Assembly (NCBI RefSeq): GCF_002157855.1
Contig: NZ_CP020880.1
Span: 62,001-126,000 of the forward strand
Direction of reading: 5' to 3'
From: Sutcliffiella horikoshii
GTDB taxonomy: Bacteria > Bacillota > Bacilli > Bacillales > Bacillaceae_I
DNA length: 64,000 nt
The notes below the pieces were generated by a model. The model saw only the letters and a program-made list of their open reading frames with translations, did no database searches and had not been told where the DNA came from. Positions 9,994 to 18,023 of this stretch are shown here, piece after piece; the first letter of the stretch is position 1, and each line of letters opens with the position of its first letter. A program made the translations under genes and the position numbers.

Positions 9994-10118
9994 GTTGATT
10001 TCCGGTCCAGGCGCTTCGCTTTCCTGCGGGCGGTCCGGGAGCCTCCTCGGCTTCGCCTGTGGGGTATTCCCTGTCCCTTCCTCCCGCGGGAGTCTTCGCG
10101 CCTTCCACTACAATCAAC
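9994..10118 (-). repeat. Dispersed structured repeat, copy B (subtype 1, minus orientation)
   Basis: Read on the minus strand, the order of blocks matches the other copies: GAAGACTCCCGCGGGAGG, CAGGCGAAGCCGAGGAGGCT, GGAAAGCGAAGCGCC, GGAAATCAAC. The ends are GTTGATT (9994-10000) and AATCAAC (10112-10118). It is the only copy in inverted orientation and the most diverged of subtype 1. It follows the yabR terminator directly. Confidence 0.85.
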
Positions 10119-10164
10119 TAAGGTTATTCATTCAGCAAGGGGGAAATTTACCTTAGGGTACTAT

Positions 10165-10284
10165 AATGGATAAATCTCTTTTATGATGGATATATCGGCT
10201 TTACAATGGATATATCATTTTTGCAATGGATATATTGGCTTTACAATGGATATATTCCATTTACGATAGATAAACGAATATTCT
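10165..10284. repeat. 20-bp tandem repeat array, six units
   Basis: GGATA(A/T)A motifs recur at exactly 20-bp steps at 10168, 10188, 10208, 10228, 10248 and, degenerate (AGATAAA), at 10268. The middle units are close to AATGGATATATTGGCTTTAC. There are no open reading frames or spacers. Between the array and the tRNA terminator (10285-10383) I see nothing recognisable. A second six-unit array with the same core and period lies at 36920. Confidence 0.9.
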
Positions 10285-10383
10285 CGCTAAATATGAATAG
10301 TTGGAACAGTTAATATGGATGGATCGACCCCGAAATAAAAAGAAAGTTACCCAAAACCACTTTTAGAAAGTGCCCAAACACAA

Positions 10384-10430
10384 AAAAGCTGCCACAGTAT
10401 CAGGTATTCCCTGAAGCTGTGGCAGCTTTT
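10384..10430 (-). terminator. Terminator of the tRNA-Met/tRNA-Glu operon
   Basis: A 14-bp perfect inverted repeat, AAAAGCTGCCACAG (10384-10397) with CTGTGGCAGCTTTT (10417-10430), ends in a T run on the minus strand. It lies just 3' of tRNA-Glu. The A/T flanks make it potentially bidirectional. Confidence 0.88.
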
Positions 10431-10436
10431 ATTTTA

Positions 10437-10508
10437 TGACCCATACGGGATTCGAACCCGTGTTACCGCCGTGAAAGGGCGGTGTCTTAACCGCTTGACC
10501 AATGGGCC
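10437..10508 (-). tRNA. tRNA-Glu (TTC)
   Basis: The minus strand folds as a 72-nt cloverleaf: acceptor GGCCCAT paired with ATGGGTC, anticodon loop CTTTCAC with anticodon TTC, and T-loop TTCGAAT. The discriminator A is followed by TAAA, so CCA is not encoded. It is second in a two-gene operon. Confidence 0.96.
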
Positions 10509-10517
10509 TTATAAAGT

Positions 10518-10594
10518 TGGTAGCGGCGGAGGGAGTCGAACCCACGACCTCACGGGTATGAACCGTACGCTCTAGCCAGCTGAGCTACACCGCC
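10518..10594 (-). tRNA. tRNA-Met (CAT), elongator type
   Basis: The minus strand gives a 77-nt cloverleaf with anticodon CAT, D-arm GCTCAGCTGGCTAGAGC, and an encoded CCA end. The acceptor begins GGCGGTG and closes with a G1-T72 wobble, unlike the C1-A72 mismatch of initiators, which supports elongator Met. The T stem GTGGG/CCCTC contains one T-T mismatch. The start of the gene, with its upstream flank, is duplicated 142 bp further upstream. Confidence 0.95.
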
Positions 10595-10746
10595 AAATTT
10601 ATAAGTGTTTCATTAGATTCACTGGCGACCAGTGTTAATGGTCTGTGTCCCTTCCTCTGCAAGTAAAGCCAGGAAGTGAATCCGTCGGGACAACTCGAAG
10701 CAAATTCGGTGAAGTGTCGCTCGTCGCTACACCGCCAAATTTATAA
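10584..10746. repeat. 21-bp direct repeat of the tRNA-Met 5' end flanking a 121-bp insert
   Basis: The 21-bp string at 10584-10604 (start of tRNA-Met plus its AT-rich flank, beginning GCTACACCGCC) recurs exactly at 10726-10746. The 121 bp between the copies shows no gene, and the block lies inside the expected 5' leader of the tRNA transcript. It could be a remnant of tRNA-tRNA recombination or of an insertion at the tRNA gene. Confidence 0.9.
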
Positions 10747-10790
10747 ATAATGCAGGAGAAATTAGTAATCTCTCACAAGACACAAGAATT

Positions 10791-10819
10791 ATCATACTAA
10801 CTTATCATTCATATGTCAA
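10791..10819 (-). promoter_or_regulatory. Sigma-A promoter of the tRNA operon
   Basis: On the minus strand, TTGACA (10819-10814) and TATGAT (10796-10791) are separated by 17 bp. Transcription would run left through the duplicated block into tRNA-Met and tRNA-Glu. Confidence 0.75.
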
Positions 10820-10949
10820 TACGTTTTAAAAATGTAAGAATAATTAGAACATTATCCTAGCAATTACCTAGAGAAGTTACAAAAACTGATGAGAGTGAAT
10901 AGCAAATGCGATGATTTCATGACAGCTTTTCCCTCTTTTCCTTGTAATA

Positions 10950-11015
10950 CGTCGAACACTTCTTAGGTTCTGGACGGTTCTTTTGACAAATCTTTTCCTT
11001 TTGAGCTTGTATAAT
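10950..11015 (+). promoter_or_regulatory. Spo0A-type sigma-A promoter of spoIIE with 21-bp spacer
   Basis: TTGACA (10983-10988) and TATAAT (11010-11015) are consensus boxes 21 bp apart, four more than usual. In B. subtilis the spoIIE promoter has the same odd spacing and needs Spo0A~P. A 0A-box-like CGTCGAA (6 of 7 to TGTCGAA) lies at 10950-10956. The Spo0A control is inferred from this match. Confidence 0.75.
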
Positions 11016-11048
11016 GACCCCAATAGATAAAATATGGGAGTGGATATC

Positions 11049-13535
11049 ATGCAGGGACTAGAAAGAGATTTGGGGGAACCGGTTTCCAATCTTCAGTTTG
11101 GGAAAATCAGAAAAACATTTATGAAGTCGATCCATACGACGAAAACGAAACTTACGTCCATTCTATTTCACCAAGGATTTCTTTTAGTCTTTATCGGGTT
11201 CTTACTCGGACGAGCTTTAATCCTTAATGAAATCACACCGTTTGCATTACCATTTTTTGCAGCTGTGTATTTTTTGAAAAAGAAACGGGCGGGACTCACA
11301 TTAATTGCCTTAATGGTCGGATCGGCCACTATCTCGGCACTGACCGCCGCCTATGTGCTTGGTGGGATGATATTATTTGTTCTCCTTTTCAAATGGGCAC
11401 AGGCATTAAAGATAGAGCCTCTTAAGGCAATGCCGTTTCTAGTCTTCCTCTCAGCCTTTCTATCCAAGACAACGATGATTTATTTTACAACAGGAATTGT
11501 GACGTATGATTGGCTGATGATTGGAGTAGAGGCGGGGCTTGGATTTATCCTCACACTCATCTTTTTCCAAAGCCTGCCGCTCATCACCATGAGGAAAAAG
11601 AGACAGGCATTTAAAACAGAGGAAATTATTTGTCTCATTATTTTGTTCGCTTCGGTTTTGACAGGGACTATCGGCTGGACAGCCTATGATCTATCTGTTG
11701 AACATATATTATCTCGATATCTTGTACTAATCTTTGCTTTTGTCGCTGGAGCCACCATTGGTTCGACGGTTGGCGTGGTGACAGGTCTCATTCTAAGCTT
11801 AGCAACTGTATCCAACCTATATCAGATGAGTTTGCTGGCTTTTGCCGGTCTGTTAGGAGGGCTGTTACGGGAAGGAAACAAGCTTGGTGTATCGGTGGGA
11901 CTGCTTCTAGGCACATTACTAATCGGCATTTATGGGGAGGGGATGACGCTGCTTGTTCCTACCATCATGGAGTCGATGGTAGCTGTTGCGCTCTTTCTGC
12001 TAACCCCGCAACGGGCTATTGCGAACCTGGCTAAATCCATTCCCGGAACAGCCGAACATACAGCAGAGCAACAGCAATACATGCGGAAGATCCGTGATGT
12101 GACTGCGAATAGGGTGGAACAATTTTCACACGTTTTCCAAGCGCTATCCAACAGTTTTTCAAAATTTCAATTTGAACATCCAAATTCGGAAAAAGAAGTG
12201 GATCTCTTTTTGAGTAATGTTACAGAGAAGACGTGTCAAAATTGCTTTAAAAAGGAGCAGTGCTGGACACAGAATTTCCAGAAAACCTATGATTATATGA
12301 CTCACTTAATGGAGGATACAGAGGAAGGAACCATCAGTCTCAATGTCAAACTGCAAAAGGAGTGGGATCGTCATTGCGTCAAAGCAGAGAAAGTAAAAAC
12401 CGTAATCAAAAACGAGCTGGCCCAGTTCCACGCGAGTGAGAAGCTGAAAAAACAATTAATGGAGAGTAGGAGGTTGGTAGCTGATCAATTAATGGGAGTT
12501 TCACAAGTGATGGAGGATTTCGCAAGGGAGATTCAGCGGGAGAGGGAGAATCACTATGTACAGGAAGATCAAATACTAGATGCCCTCCAAGCGTTCGGAA
12601 TTGAAATTGAACAAGTCGAAATTTACAGCGTCGAGCAGGGGAATGTGGATATTGAAATGACCGTTCCATACTGCGAAGGGCGGGGTGAGTGTGAAAAACT
12701 CATCGCTCCGATGCTTTCAGATATATTGCGAGAGAATATTATCGTTAAAAAAGAAGAGTGTAATGCGGATAACAATGGTTACTGTCATGTATCATTCGGC
12801 TCTGCAAAAGCGTTTGTAGTCGACACAGGCGTTGCGCATGCCGCAAAAGGAGGAGGACTGATATCGGGGGATAGCTATTCCACAATAGAATTAGGGCATG
12901 GAAAATACGCCATTGCCATTAGTGACGGGATGGGAAATGGTGAGCGTGCGCACTATGAAAGTAAAGAGACATTAAAGTTGCTTCAAGAGATTCTACAGTC
13001 TGGAATCAAAGAAAAAGTAGCAATCAAATCGGTAAACTCGGTCCTATCATTAAGGACGACTGATGAGATTTTTACGACGCTCGATCTAGCAATGATTGAT
13101 CTTCAAGATGCTTCTGCTAAGTTTTTGAAAGTTGGTTCGACTCCAAGTTTTGTGAAGAGGGGAGATAAGGTAATTAAAATTGAAGCAAGTAATCTACCAA
13201 TGGGTATTATTCAAGAATTCGATGTGGACGTCGTGAGTTCCCAGTTGAAAGCTGGTGATCTACTGATTATGATGAGCGACGGAATTTTTGAAGGACCAAA
13301 GCATGTAGAGAACTATGATTTGTGGATGAAGAGAAAAGTATCCGAAATCAGAACGGACGACCCGCAAGAAATGGCAGATATCATTATGGAGGAGGTCATT
13401 CGAACAAGATCTGGTCAGATCCAGGACGATATGACGGTTGTGGTAGCAAAAATAGAGAGGAATATTCCGAAATGGGCAGCCATTCCTGCCTATCACTATT
13501 TATCCAAAAACCAAGGAATGAAGGAGGCGCTTTAA
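11049..13535 (+). CDS. spoIIE: Stage II sporulation protein E (PP2C phosphatase)
   Basis: SpoIIE is the septal membrane phosphatase that dephosphorylates SpoIIAA, freeing sigma-F in the forespore; it also interacts with FtsZ. It has 828 residues from ATG 11049, chosen because GGGAGTGG lies 5 nt upstream; ATG 11034 lacks such a site. The layout is a basic N-terminus, about ten membrane segments over residues 35-320, a central regulatory region, and a C-terminal PP2C domain with SDGMGNG (D near residue 626) and MSDGIFEGP. The first gene after the tRNA patch, it is followed at zero distance by an unrecognised ORF. Confidence 0.97.
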   Translation: MQGLERDLGEPVSNLQFGKIRKTFMKSIHTTKTKLTSILFHQGFLLVFIGFLLGRALILNEITPFALPFFAAVYFLKKKRAGLTLIALMVGSATISALTAAYVLGGMILFVLLFKWAQALKIEPLKAMPFLVFLSAFLSKTTMIYFTTGIVTYDWLMIGVEAGLGFILTLIFFQSLPLITMRKKRQAFKTEEIICLIILFASVLTGTIGWTAYDLSVEHILSRYLVLIFAFVAGATIGSTVGVVTGLILSLATVSNLYQMSLLAFAGLLGGLLREGNKLGVSVGLLLGTLLIGIYGEGMTLLVPTIMESMVAVALFLLTPQRAIANLAKSIPGTAEHTAEQQQYMRKIRDVTANRVEQFSHVFQALSNSFSKFQFEHPNSEKEVDLFLSNVTEKTCQNCFKKEQCWTQNFQKTYDYMTHLMEDTEEGTISLNVKLQKEWDRHCVKAEKVKTVIKNELAQFHASEKLKKQLMESRRLVADQLMGVSQVMEDFAREIQRERENHYVQEDQILDALQAFGIEIEQVEIYSVEQGNVDIEMTVPYCEGRGECEKLIAPMLSDILRENIIVKKEECNADNNGYCHVSFGSAKAFVVDTGVAHAAKGGGLISGDSYSTIELGHGKYAIAISDGMGNGERAHYESKETLKLLQEILQSGIKEKVAIKSVNSVLSLRTTDEIFTTLDLAMIDLQDASAKFLKVGSTPSFVKRGDKVIKIEASNLPMGIIQEFDVDVVSSQLKAGDLLIMMSDGIFEGPKHVENYDLWMKRKVSEIRTDDPQEMADIIMEEVIRTRSGQIQDDMTVVVAKIERNIPKWAAIPAYHYLSKNQGMKEAL

Positions 13536-14000
13536 ATGTTGAAAATTTTATCTAGAATGGTAACGGGTCTTGTGAAAGAAATGGGCAGCCGTCGTGAGAT
13601 TGTGGAGGTAATGGAAAGTAAAAATGTTGGTGTGGTGTCCGTTGGTCCTAAGAAAATGCTGGGGAGACAAGCTCTGAAGCTTGCAAGCACGGCAGAGATC
13701 ATGCTGGGAAGAGGGGCCAACCAATTAGGTAATGCCGGAAGCGTGATGAGGAGAAAGATGAATTCACTGGCAGTGATTGCCCGAAATGTGATGGACAAAG
13801 AGATTAGTCTTTTATCCAGAATGAAAGCAACGAACGAGAATGGAAAAGAAAAGATTCTGTCAGCAATGCCAAATGAACCAGTGTCAGGGAAGGAACGAAT
13901 AGGCCAACTCTCTAAACTGCCAATCTATCTACAAGCAGAGTTCAAGTTTGCCCTAGCATTAATGAGTAAAAAGGAAGTGGTTGGGGTGAATACCTCTTAG
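13536..14000 (+). CDS. Unrecognised 154-residue ORF coupled to spoIIE
   Basis: I do not recognise this protein. Its ATG directly follows the spoIIE stop and has a strong ribosome site, AAGGAGGCG, inside the end of spoIIE, so translational coupling is likely. The product is basic in the first two thirds (VMRRKMN, RREIVEVMESK), methionine-rich, without an obvious membrane segment or signal peptide; the residues around 128-140 are mildly hydrophobic. Codon choice looks like that of its neighbours. B. subtilis has yabS directly after spoIIE, so this gene would be an insertion into a conserved order. It could also be non-functional sequence; moderate confidence. Confidence 0.5.
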   Translation: MLKILSRMVTGLVKEMGSRREIVEVMESKNVGVVSVGPKKMLGRQALKLASTAEIMLGRGANQLGNAGSVMRRKMNSLAVIARNVMDKEISLLSRMKATNENGKEKILSAMPNEPVSGKERIGQLSKLPIYLQAEFKFALALMSKKEVVGVNTS

Positions 14001-14088
14001 AAGGTAAATTGCGTACAAAAGGTATAAATTAATTCTGTTTCGTCCATGATGGCTAATGTAAATTATACGCATTAGGAGGGGACGAAAC

Positions 14089-14826
14089 GTGTATAAAGGA
14101 ACGTTAAAACAAATTTTATTAATTACAGATGGATGCTCAAACTCAGGGGACGACCCAATTGCCATGGCAGCCCTTGCGAAGGAGCAGGGTATTACAGTGA
14201 ATGTTATAGGGGTGATGGATGAGGATACGATAGATGAAAGAGGAATGCAAGAGATAGAGGGAATCGCAATGTCTGGTGGCGGCGTCAGTCAAATTGTGTA
14301 TGCCAAAAACTTATCTCAGACAGTCCAGATGGTGACCAGAAAAGCGATGACCCAAACTTTACAGGGGGTTATTAATAAGGAGCTTCAACAAATATTGGGT
14401 TCCGAAACTTCCATGGAGGATCTTCCGCCGGAGAAACGCGGGGAAGTGATGGAAGTGGTGGATGAACTGGGTGAAACGGTTTCCCTGCAGGTGCTGATTC
14501 TTGTTGATACTAGTGCCAGCATGAAGTCCAAGCTTCCAACCGTCAAGGAAGCACTTTTGGATTTGGCGCTGAGTTTGAATGCAAGAATTGGTGATAACCA
14601 GTTTTCAGCCTTTGTTTTCCCGGGAAAACGCCAAGAAGTGGAGAAGATCTTAGATTGGACACCGAGATTAGAATCGCTGTCCAGTATTTTTCCAAAACTA
14701 TCGACAGGTGGGATCACACCAACAGGTCCTGCCATTCAAGAAGCCATTCCTTATTTTAAAGAAACACGTAACCTGAGGAGCATGATTTCCGATGATGAAC
14801 AATACTATGAAGAATCCGGTAGGTAA
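14089..14826 (+). CDS. yabS: VWA-domain protein YabS
   Basis: A von Willebrand factor A-type protein of 245 residues, starting at GTG 14089 with TAGGAGGGGAC upstream. The MIDAS metal-binding motif DTSAS is at residues 140-144, preceded by the LILV beta-strand, with TGGITPTGPA further on. The N-terminal LLITDGCSNSGDDP resembles the end of another VWA unit. Function is unknown; in B. subtilis it neighbours yabT and is sporulation-expressed. The last 35 nt overlap yabT. Confidence 0.88.
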   Translation: MYKGTLKQILLITDGCSNSGDDPIAMAALAKEQGITVNVIGVMDEDTIDERGMQEIEGIAMSGGGVSQIVYAKNLSQTVQMVTRKAMTQTLQGVINKELQQILGSETSMEDLPPEKRGEVMEVVDELGETVSLQVLILVDTSASMKSKLPTVKEALLDLALSLNARIGDNQFSAFVFPGKRQEVEKILDWTPRLESLSSIFPKLSTGGITPTGPAIQEAIPYFKETRNLRSMISDDEQYYEESGR

Positions 14827-15829
14827 TCTGCCTCAAGGGACGACCATTATCGGAAAATGGCATAAAGAAAGATACACCATTGTCAGAACACTCGGGTACG
14901 GTGCGACGGGGTATGTATATCTAACCAGGAGTTCAAAGGGATTAGCTGCATTAAAAATAAGTGAAAACAGCATGTCCATCACTTCTGAGGTTAATGTCCT
15001 GCGTCATTTTTCGAAGGTCCGAGGGTTCTCCCTGGGGCCTTCTTTGTTAGATGTCGATGATTGGGAGCAGTTGAGGGGAAAACAATCTTTCTCCTTCTAT
15101 GTCATGGAATACCTGGAAGGGGAGCCTCTTCTCTCTTTTGTTCAGAAGAGAGGGATGGAGTGGGCAGGTATTTTGATTCTTCAATTACTTACAGATCTCG
15201 AAACGCTCCATAAAGAGGGTTGGGTATTTGGAGATCTGAAACCAGATAATCTCATTGTGACGTCAACCCCTCCTAAGGTACGTCTTGTAGATGTCGGGGG
15301 AACAACCCAGCATGGCCGGGCGATTAAAGAATTCACGGAGTTTTTTGATCGGGGGTATTGGGGACTGGGATCTAGAAAGGCAGAAGCTACGTATGATCTT
15401 TTTGCTGTAGCGATGATCATGATACATATCTGTTACCCGAAACAGTTCCAAAAGAACGGGGAAAGCGGACTCAAGCAGTTGGAAGAGCAGATTGACAAAG
15501 AAGTTTGGTTGAAAAGGTATAAAGTTGTCCTGATGAGAGCGTTAGCTGGTGAATATTCCTCTGCACAGGAAATGAAAAGCGGAATGCTTTCTGTTATGAG
15601 CCAACGAAACTCAAGCGCCTCTCAAAAGGGGGCGGCACAGCGAACGGTAAACAACAAAGCTAAACAAGGACCTGCCTCAAGTACGAGTCGAGCCTCTAGA
15701 AGCGGTGACAGTACACAAAGGCAGCCAGTTCCAACAAAAACATCAAGTAAAGGATGGATGGAAACTGCCGTGCTGTTATCGGTCATACTGTTTGCATATT
15801 TCTTCTATTTATACGGCCAGATAATGTAG
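14792..15829 (+). CDS. yabT: Serine/threonine protein kinase YabT
   Basis: A Hanks-type kinase of 345 residues. The glycine loop region is LGYGATGYVYL, the lysine AALKI, the catalytic loop FGDLKPDN, and the metal-binding motif reads DVGG rather than DFG. A Ser/Thr-rich linker (residues 255-315) leads to one C-terminal membrane span (AVLLSVILFAYFFYLYG) with almost no external domain. B. subtilis YabT is a forespore kinase that binds DNA and phosphorylates RecA. The ATG at 14792 lies 11 nt after GAGGAG; ATG 14795 is a near alternative. The gene overlaps yabS. Confidence 0.92.
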   Translation: MMNNTMKNPVGNLPQGTTIIGKWHKERYTIVRTLGYGATGYVYLTRSSKGLAALKISENSMSITSEVNVLRHFSKVRGFSLGPSLLDVDDWEQLRGKQSFSFYVMEYLEGEPLLSFVQKRGMEWAGILILQLLTDLETLHKEGWVFGDLKPDNLIVTSTPPKVRLVDVGGTTQHGRAIKEFTEFFDRGYWGLGSRKAEATYDLFAVAMIMIHICYPKQFQKNGESGLKQLEEQIDKEVWLKRYKVVLMRALAGEYSSAQEMKSGMLSVMSQRNSSASQKGAAQRTVNNKAKQGPASSTSRASRSGDSTQRQPVPTKTSSKGWMETAVLLSVILFAYFFYLYGQIM

Positions 15830-15898
15830 GAATAAGCGTTTTGAGGATGTGTTTGAGGGTATAAAGCAGTATGGATGTTTTTGGATAAGCATCTATTT

Positions 15899-15927
15899 TT
15901 GCAGGAGAAGAAGTCAAATGGTAGGAT
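15899..15927 (+). promoter_or_regulatory. Candidate promoter of tilS
   Basis: TTGCAG (15899-15904) and TAGGAT (15922-15927) are 17 bp apart in the 142-bp gap between yabT and tilS. The match is moderate. Confidence 0.35.
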
Positions 15928-15971
15928 AAAATAGAAATTATACGCGTAGATTAAAGGAATGGGTACACTTT

Positions 15972-17393
15972 ATGTGGGAAACTGTCTCGACATTCATAGA
16001 TAAATATGACTTGCTGCCATCCCACTCAACTGTGGTGGTTGGTGTCAGTGGCGGAGCAGATTCCATGGGTTTGCTTCATTATTTGGATTCCATTAAAGAA
16101 GCTAAACGCTTAAAGCTGGTGGTAGCCCACGTCGATCACATGTTCCGAGGGGCGGAATCCGAAGAGGATATGGATTTTGTGAAGGAGCAATGTGAAAAGA
16201 GGGAAATTCTATTTGAAGCAGAACAAATAGATGTGTCTGCCTATCAAAATGAGAAGAAGCTCTCCGTTCAAGTTGCAGCAAGAGAATGTCGCTATGCTTT
16301 TTATGAAAAAGTGATGAGGAAATACCGAGCTGACGTTCTCGCGCTCGGTCATCATGCAGACGATCAAGTGGAAACCATTCTGATGAGACTTGGAAGAGGA
16401 TCATCGATGAGTGGATATGCCGGCATTCTTCCGAAACGGAATTTTGGAGCTGGCGTAATCGTAAGGCCGTTCTTGACAGTCACAAAGTCTGAAATCATGG
16501 AATATCTAAAAGCACATGAAGTTCCATTCAGGCAGGATCCAAGCAATGACAAGGACGCGTACAGAAGAAACAGGCTGCGGCATCACATTCTGCCAATTCT
16601 GAAGGAGGAATTTCCCGGGCTTCATCAGAGGTTCCAAGCTTTCAGCGAGCAGATACAAGAAAGTGAACAATACATAGGGGCATTAATGGAAAAGGAATGG
16701 ATTGACGTTATTAAGAGTAAAGAGAACGATAGGGTGGTATTGGACAGAAAACCTTTGCTTTTCATGGCTAAACCTTTACAAAGGCGAGGGATTCAACTAA
16801 TATTAAACTATCTCTATAATAATGAAATCCCTCCATCTCTTTCCTCTATACATATTGATAATTTATTATCCTTATTGGAAAGTGAACACCCTTCTGGAAG
16901 GCTGCATTTCCCAAATGGCTTACAGGTTATCAAATCCTATAATGAATGCATATTGACATTTGATAAGGATAAATGTGATAAAGCCTACAAGCATCTGCTT
17001 GAAGTCCCTGGTTATGTGAAGCTGCCAACCGATTTTATGATCACCAGCGAGATTTGGACACAAGATAAACCTCAAGATGTCAAAGAAAATCAAGCAGTGA
17101 TCGATTTATCGAAAGTCACCCTTCCACTATATGCAAGAACCCGTCTTGACGGGGATCGAATTAAGCTGAAGGGGACAAACGGCTCCAAAAAAATCAAAAG
17201 CATCTTTATTGAAGGTAAAATACCTCTGGAACAACGAGATACATGGCCTTTAATCGTCGATGCCAACCAAGAGATTTTATGGATGCCCATGCTTAAACGT
17301 TCTACTTTTGAAGCAACAGAGGAAATGGTGGGTCCTGTTTTAGTATTAACATGTAAGACGAGTCAAAAAGTTTGGGAGGCAACAAAGAAATGA
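15972..17393 (+). CDS. tilS: tRNA(Ile)-lysidine synthase TilS
   Basis: TilS converts C34 of the CAU-anticodon tRNA-Ile to lysidine so that it reads AUA. It has 473 residues, with the PP-loop ATPase signature SGGADS at residues 26-31, the [14 protein letters not shown] segment and a C-terminal TilS domain ([15 protein letters not shown]). The stop codon overlaps the hprT start (ATGA), giving the conserved tilS-hprT-ftsH order. In B. subtilis TilS and HprT also form a complex that activates ftsH. Confidence 0.96.
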   Translation: MWETVSTFIDKYDLLPSHSTVVVGVSGGADSMGLLHYLDSIKEAKRLKLVVAHVDHMFRGAESEEDMDFVKEQCEKREILFEAEQIDVSAYQNEKKLSVQVAARECRYAFYEKVMRKYRADVLALGHHADDQVETILMRLGRGSSMSGYAGILPKRNFGAGVIVRPFLTVTKSEIMEYLKAHEVPFRQDPSNDKDAYRRNRLRHHILPILKEEFPGLHQRFQAFSEQIQESEQYIGALMEKEWIDVIKSKENDRVVLDRKPLLFMAKPLQRRGIQLILNYLYNNEIPPSLSSIHIDNLLSLLESEHPSGRLHFPNGLQVIKSYNECILTFDKDKCDKAYKHLLEVPGYVKLPTDFMITSEIWTQDKPQDVKENQAVIDLSKVTLPLYARTRLDGDRIKLKGTNGSKKIKSIFIEGKIPLEQRDTWPLIVDANQEILWMPMLKRSTFEATEEMVGPVLVLTCKTSQKVWEATKK

Positions 17394-17938
17394 ACAAAGA
17401 TATCGAAAAAGTACTCTTTAGTGAAGAAGAGCTTCAAGTAAAGGTTAGAGAATTAGGTGCACAATTAACAGAGGACTACAGTGACCGTTTTCCTTTGGCA
17501 ATCGGCGTATTAAAAGGCGCAATGCCTTTCATGGGCGACCTTATCAAACGTATGGATACATATTTAGAAATGGATTTCATGGACGTTTCAAGCTACGGAA
17601 ACTCCACTGTTTCCTCTGGTGAAGTGAAAATCCTAAAAGACCTGGATACTTCAGTAGAAGGAAGAGACATCCTTATTATTGAGGACATCATCGACAGTGG
17701 CTTGACGTTAAGCTACCTAGTGGAACTATTCCGCTACCGTAAAGCGAAATCCATCAAGATTGTTACTCTGCTTGATAAACCAAGTGGAAGAAAAGCCGAT
17801 ATCACAGCTGACTATGTTGGGTTCATCGTACCAGATGAGTTCGTTGTAGGATATGGCCTTGATTATGCTGAAAAATATCGTAACCTTCCGTATATCGGAG
17901 TATTGAAACCTGAAATTTATTCTAACGTAGAAGAATAA
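17390..17938 (+). CDS. hprT: Hypoxanthine-guanine phosphoribosyltransferase HprT
   Basis: HprT salvages hypoxanthine and guanine to IMP and GMP with PRPP. It starts at ATG 17390 ([14 protein letters not shown], 182 residues), 4 nt inside the tilS end, with GGGAGGC upstream; an upstream in-frame start at 17372 lacks a site. The PRPP-binding motif is [11 protein letters not shown], and the C-terminal [13 protein letters not shown] is typical of the family. Confidence 0.96.
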   Translation: MNKDIEKVLFSEEELQVKVRELGAQLTEDYSDRFPLAIGVLKGAMPFMGDLIKRMDTYLEMDFMDVSSYGNSTVSSGEVKILKDLDTSVEGRDILIIEDIIDSGLTLSYLVELFRYRKAKSIKIVTLLDKPSGRKADITADYVGFIVPDEFVVGYGLDYAEKYRNLPYIGVLKPEIYSNVEE

Positions 17939-17958
17939 GCTATCCCAATACAGATTCC

Positions 17959-17988
17959 TTGAATTGGATTAATTTACTATGTTACTAT
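17959..17988 (+). promoter_or_regulatory. Sigma-A promoter of ftsH
   Basis: TTGAAT (17959-17964) and TACTAT (17983-17988) with an 18-bp spacer lie in the 85-bp hprT-ftsH gap. Confidence 0.6.
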
Positions 17989-18023
17989 TGGTTTAGTTTG
18001 GCTATCGTGGGAGGAGGTAAGGG

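Noticed and set aside
9734-10117. Minus-strand frame of 127 codons across the end of yabR and repeat B
   Set aside because: It covers the yabR terminator and the structured repeat; no ribosome site and no conserved product.
10165-10284. CRISPR array
   Set aside because: The 20-bp units are contiguous with no spacers, and no cas genes lie in the window.
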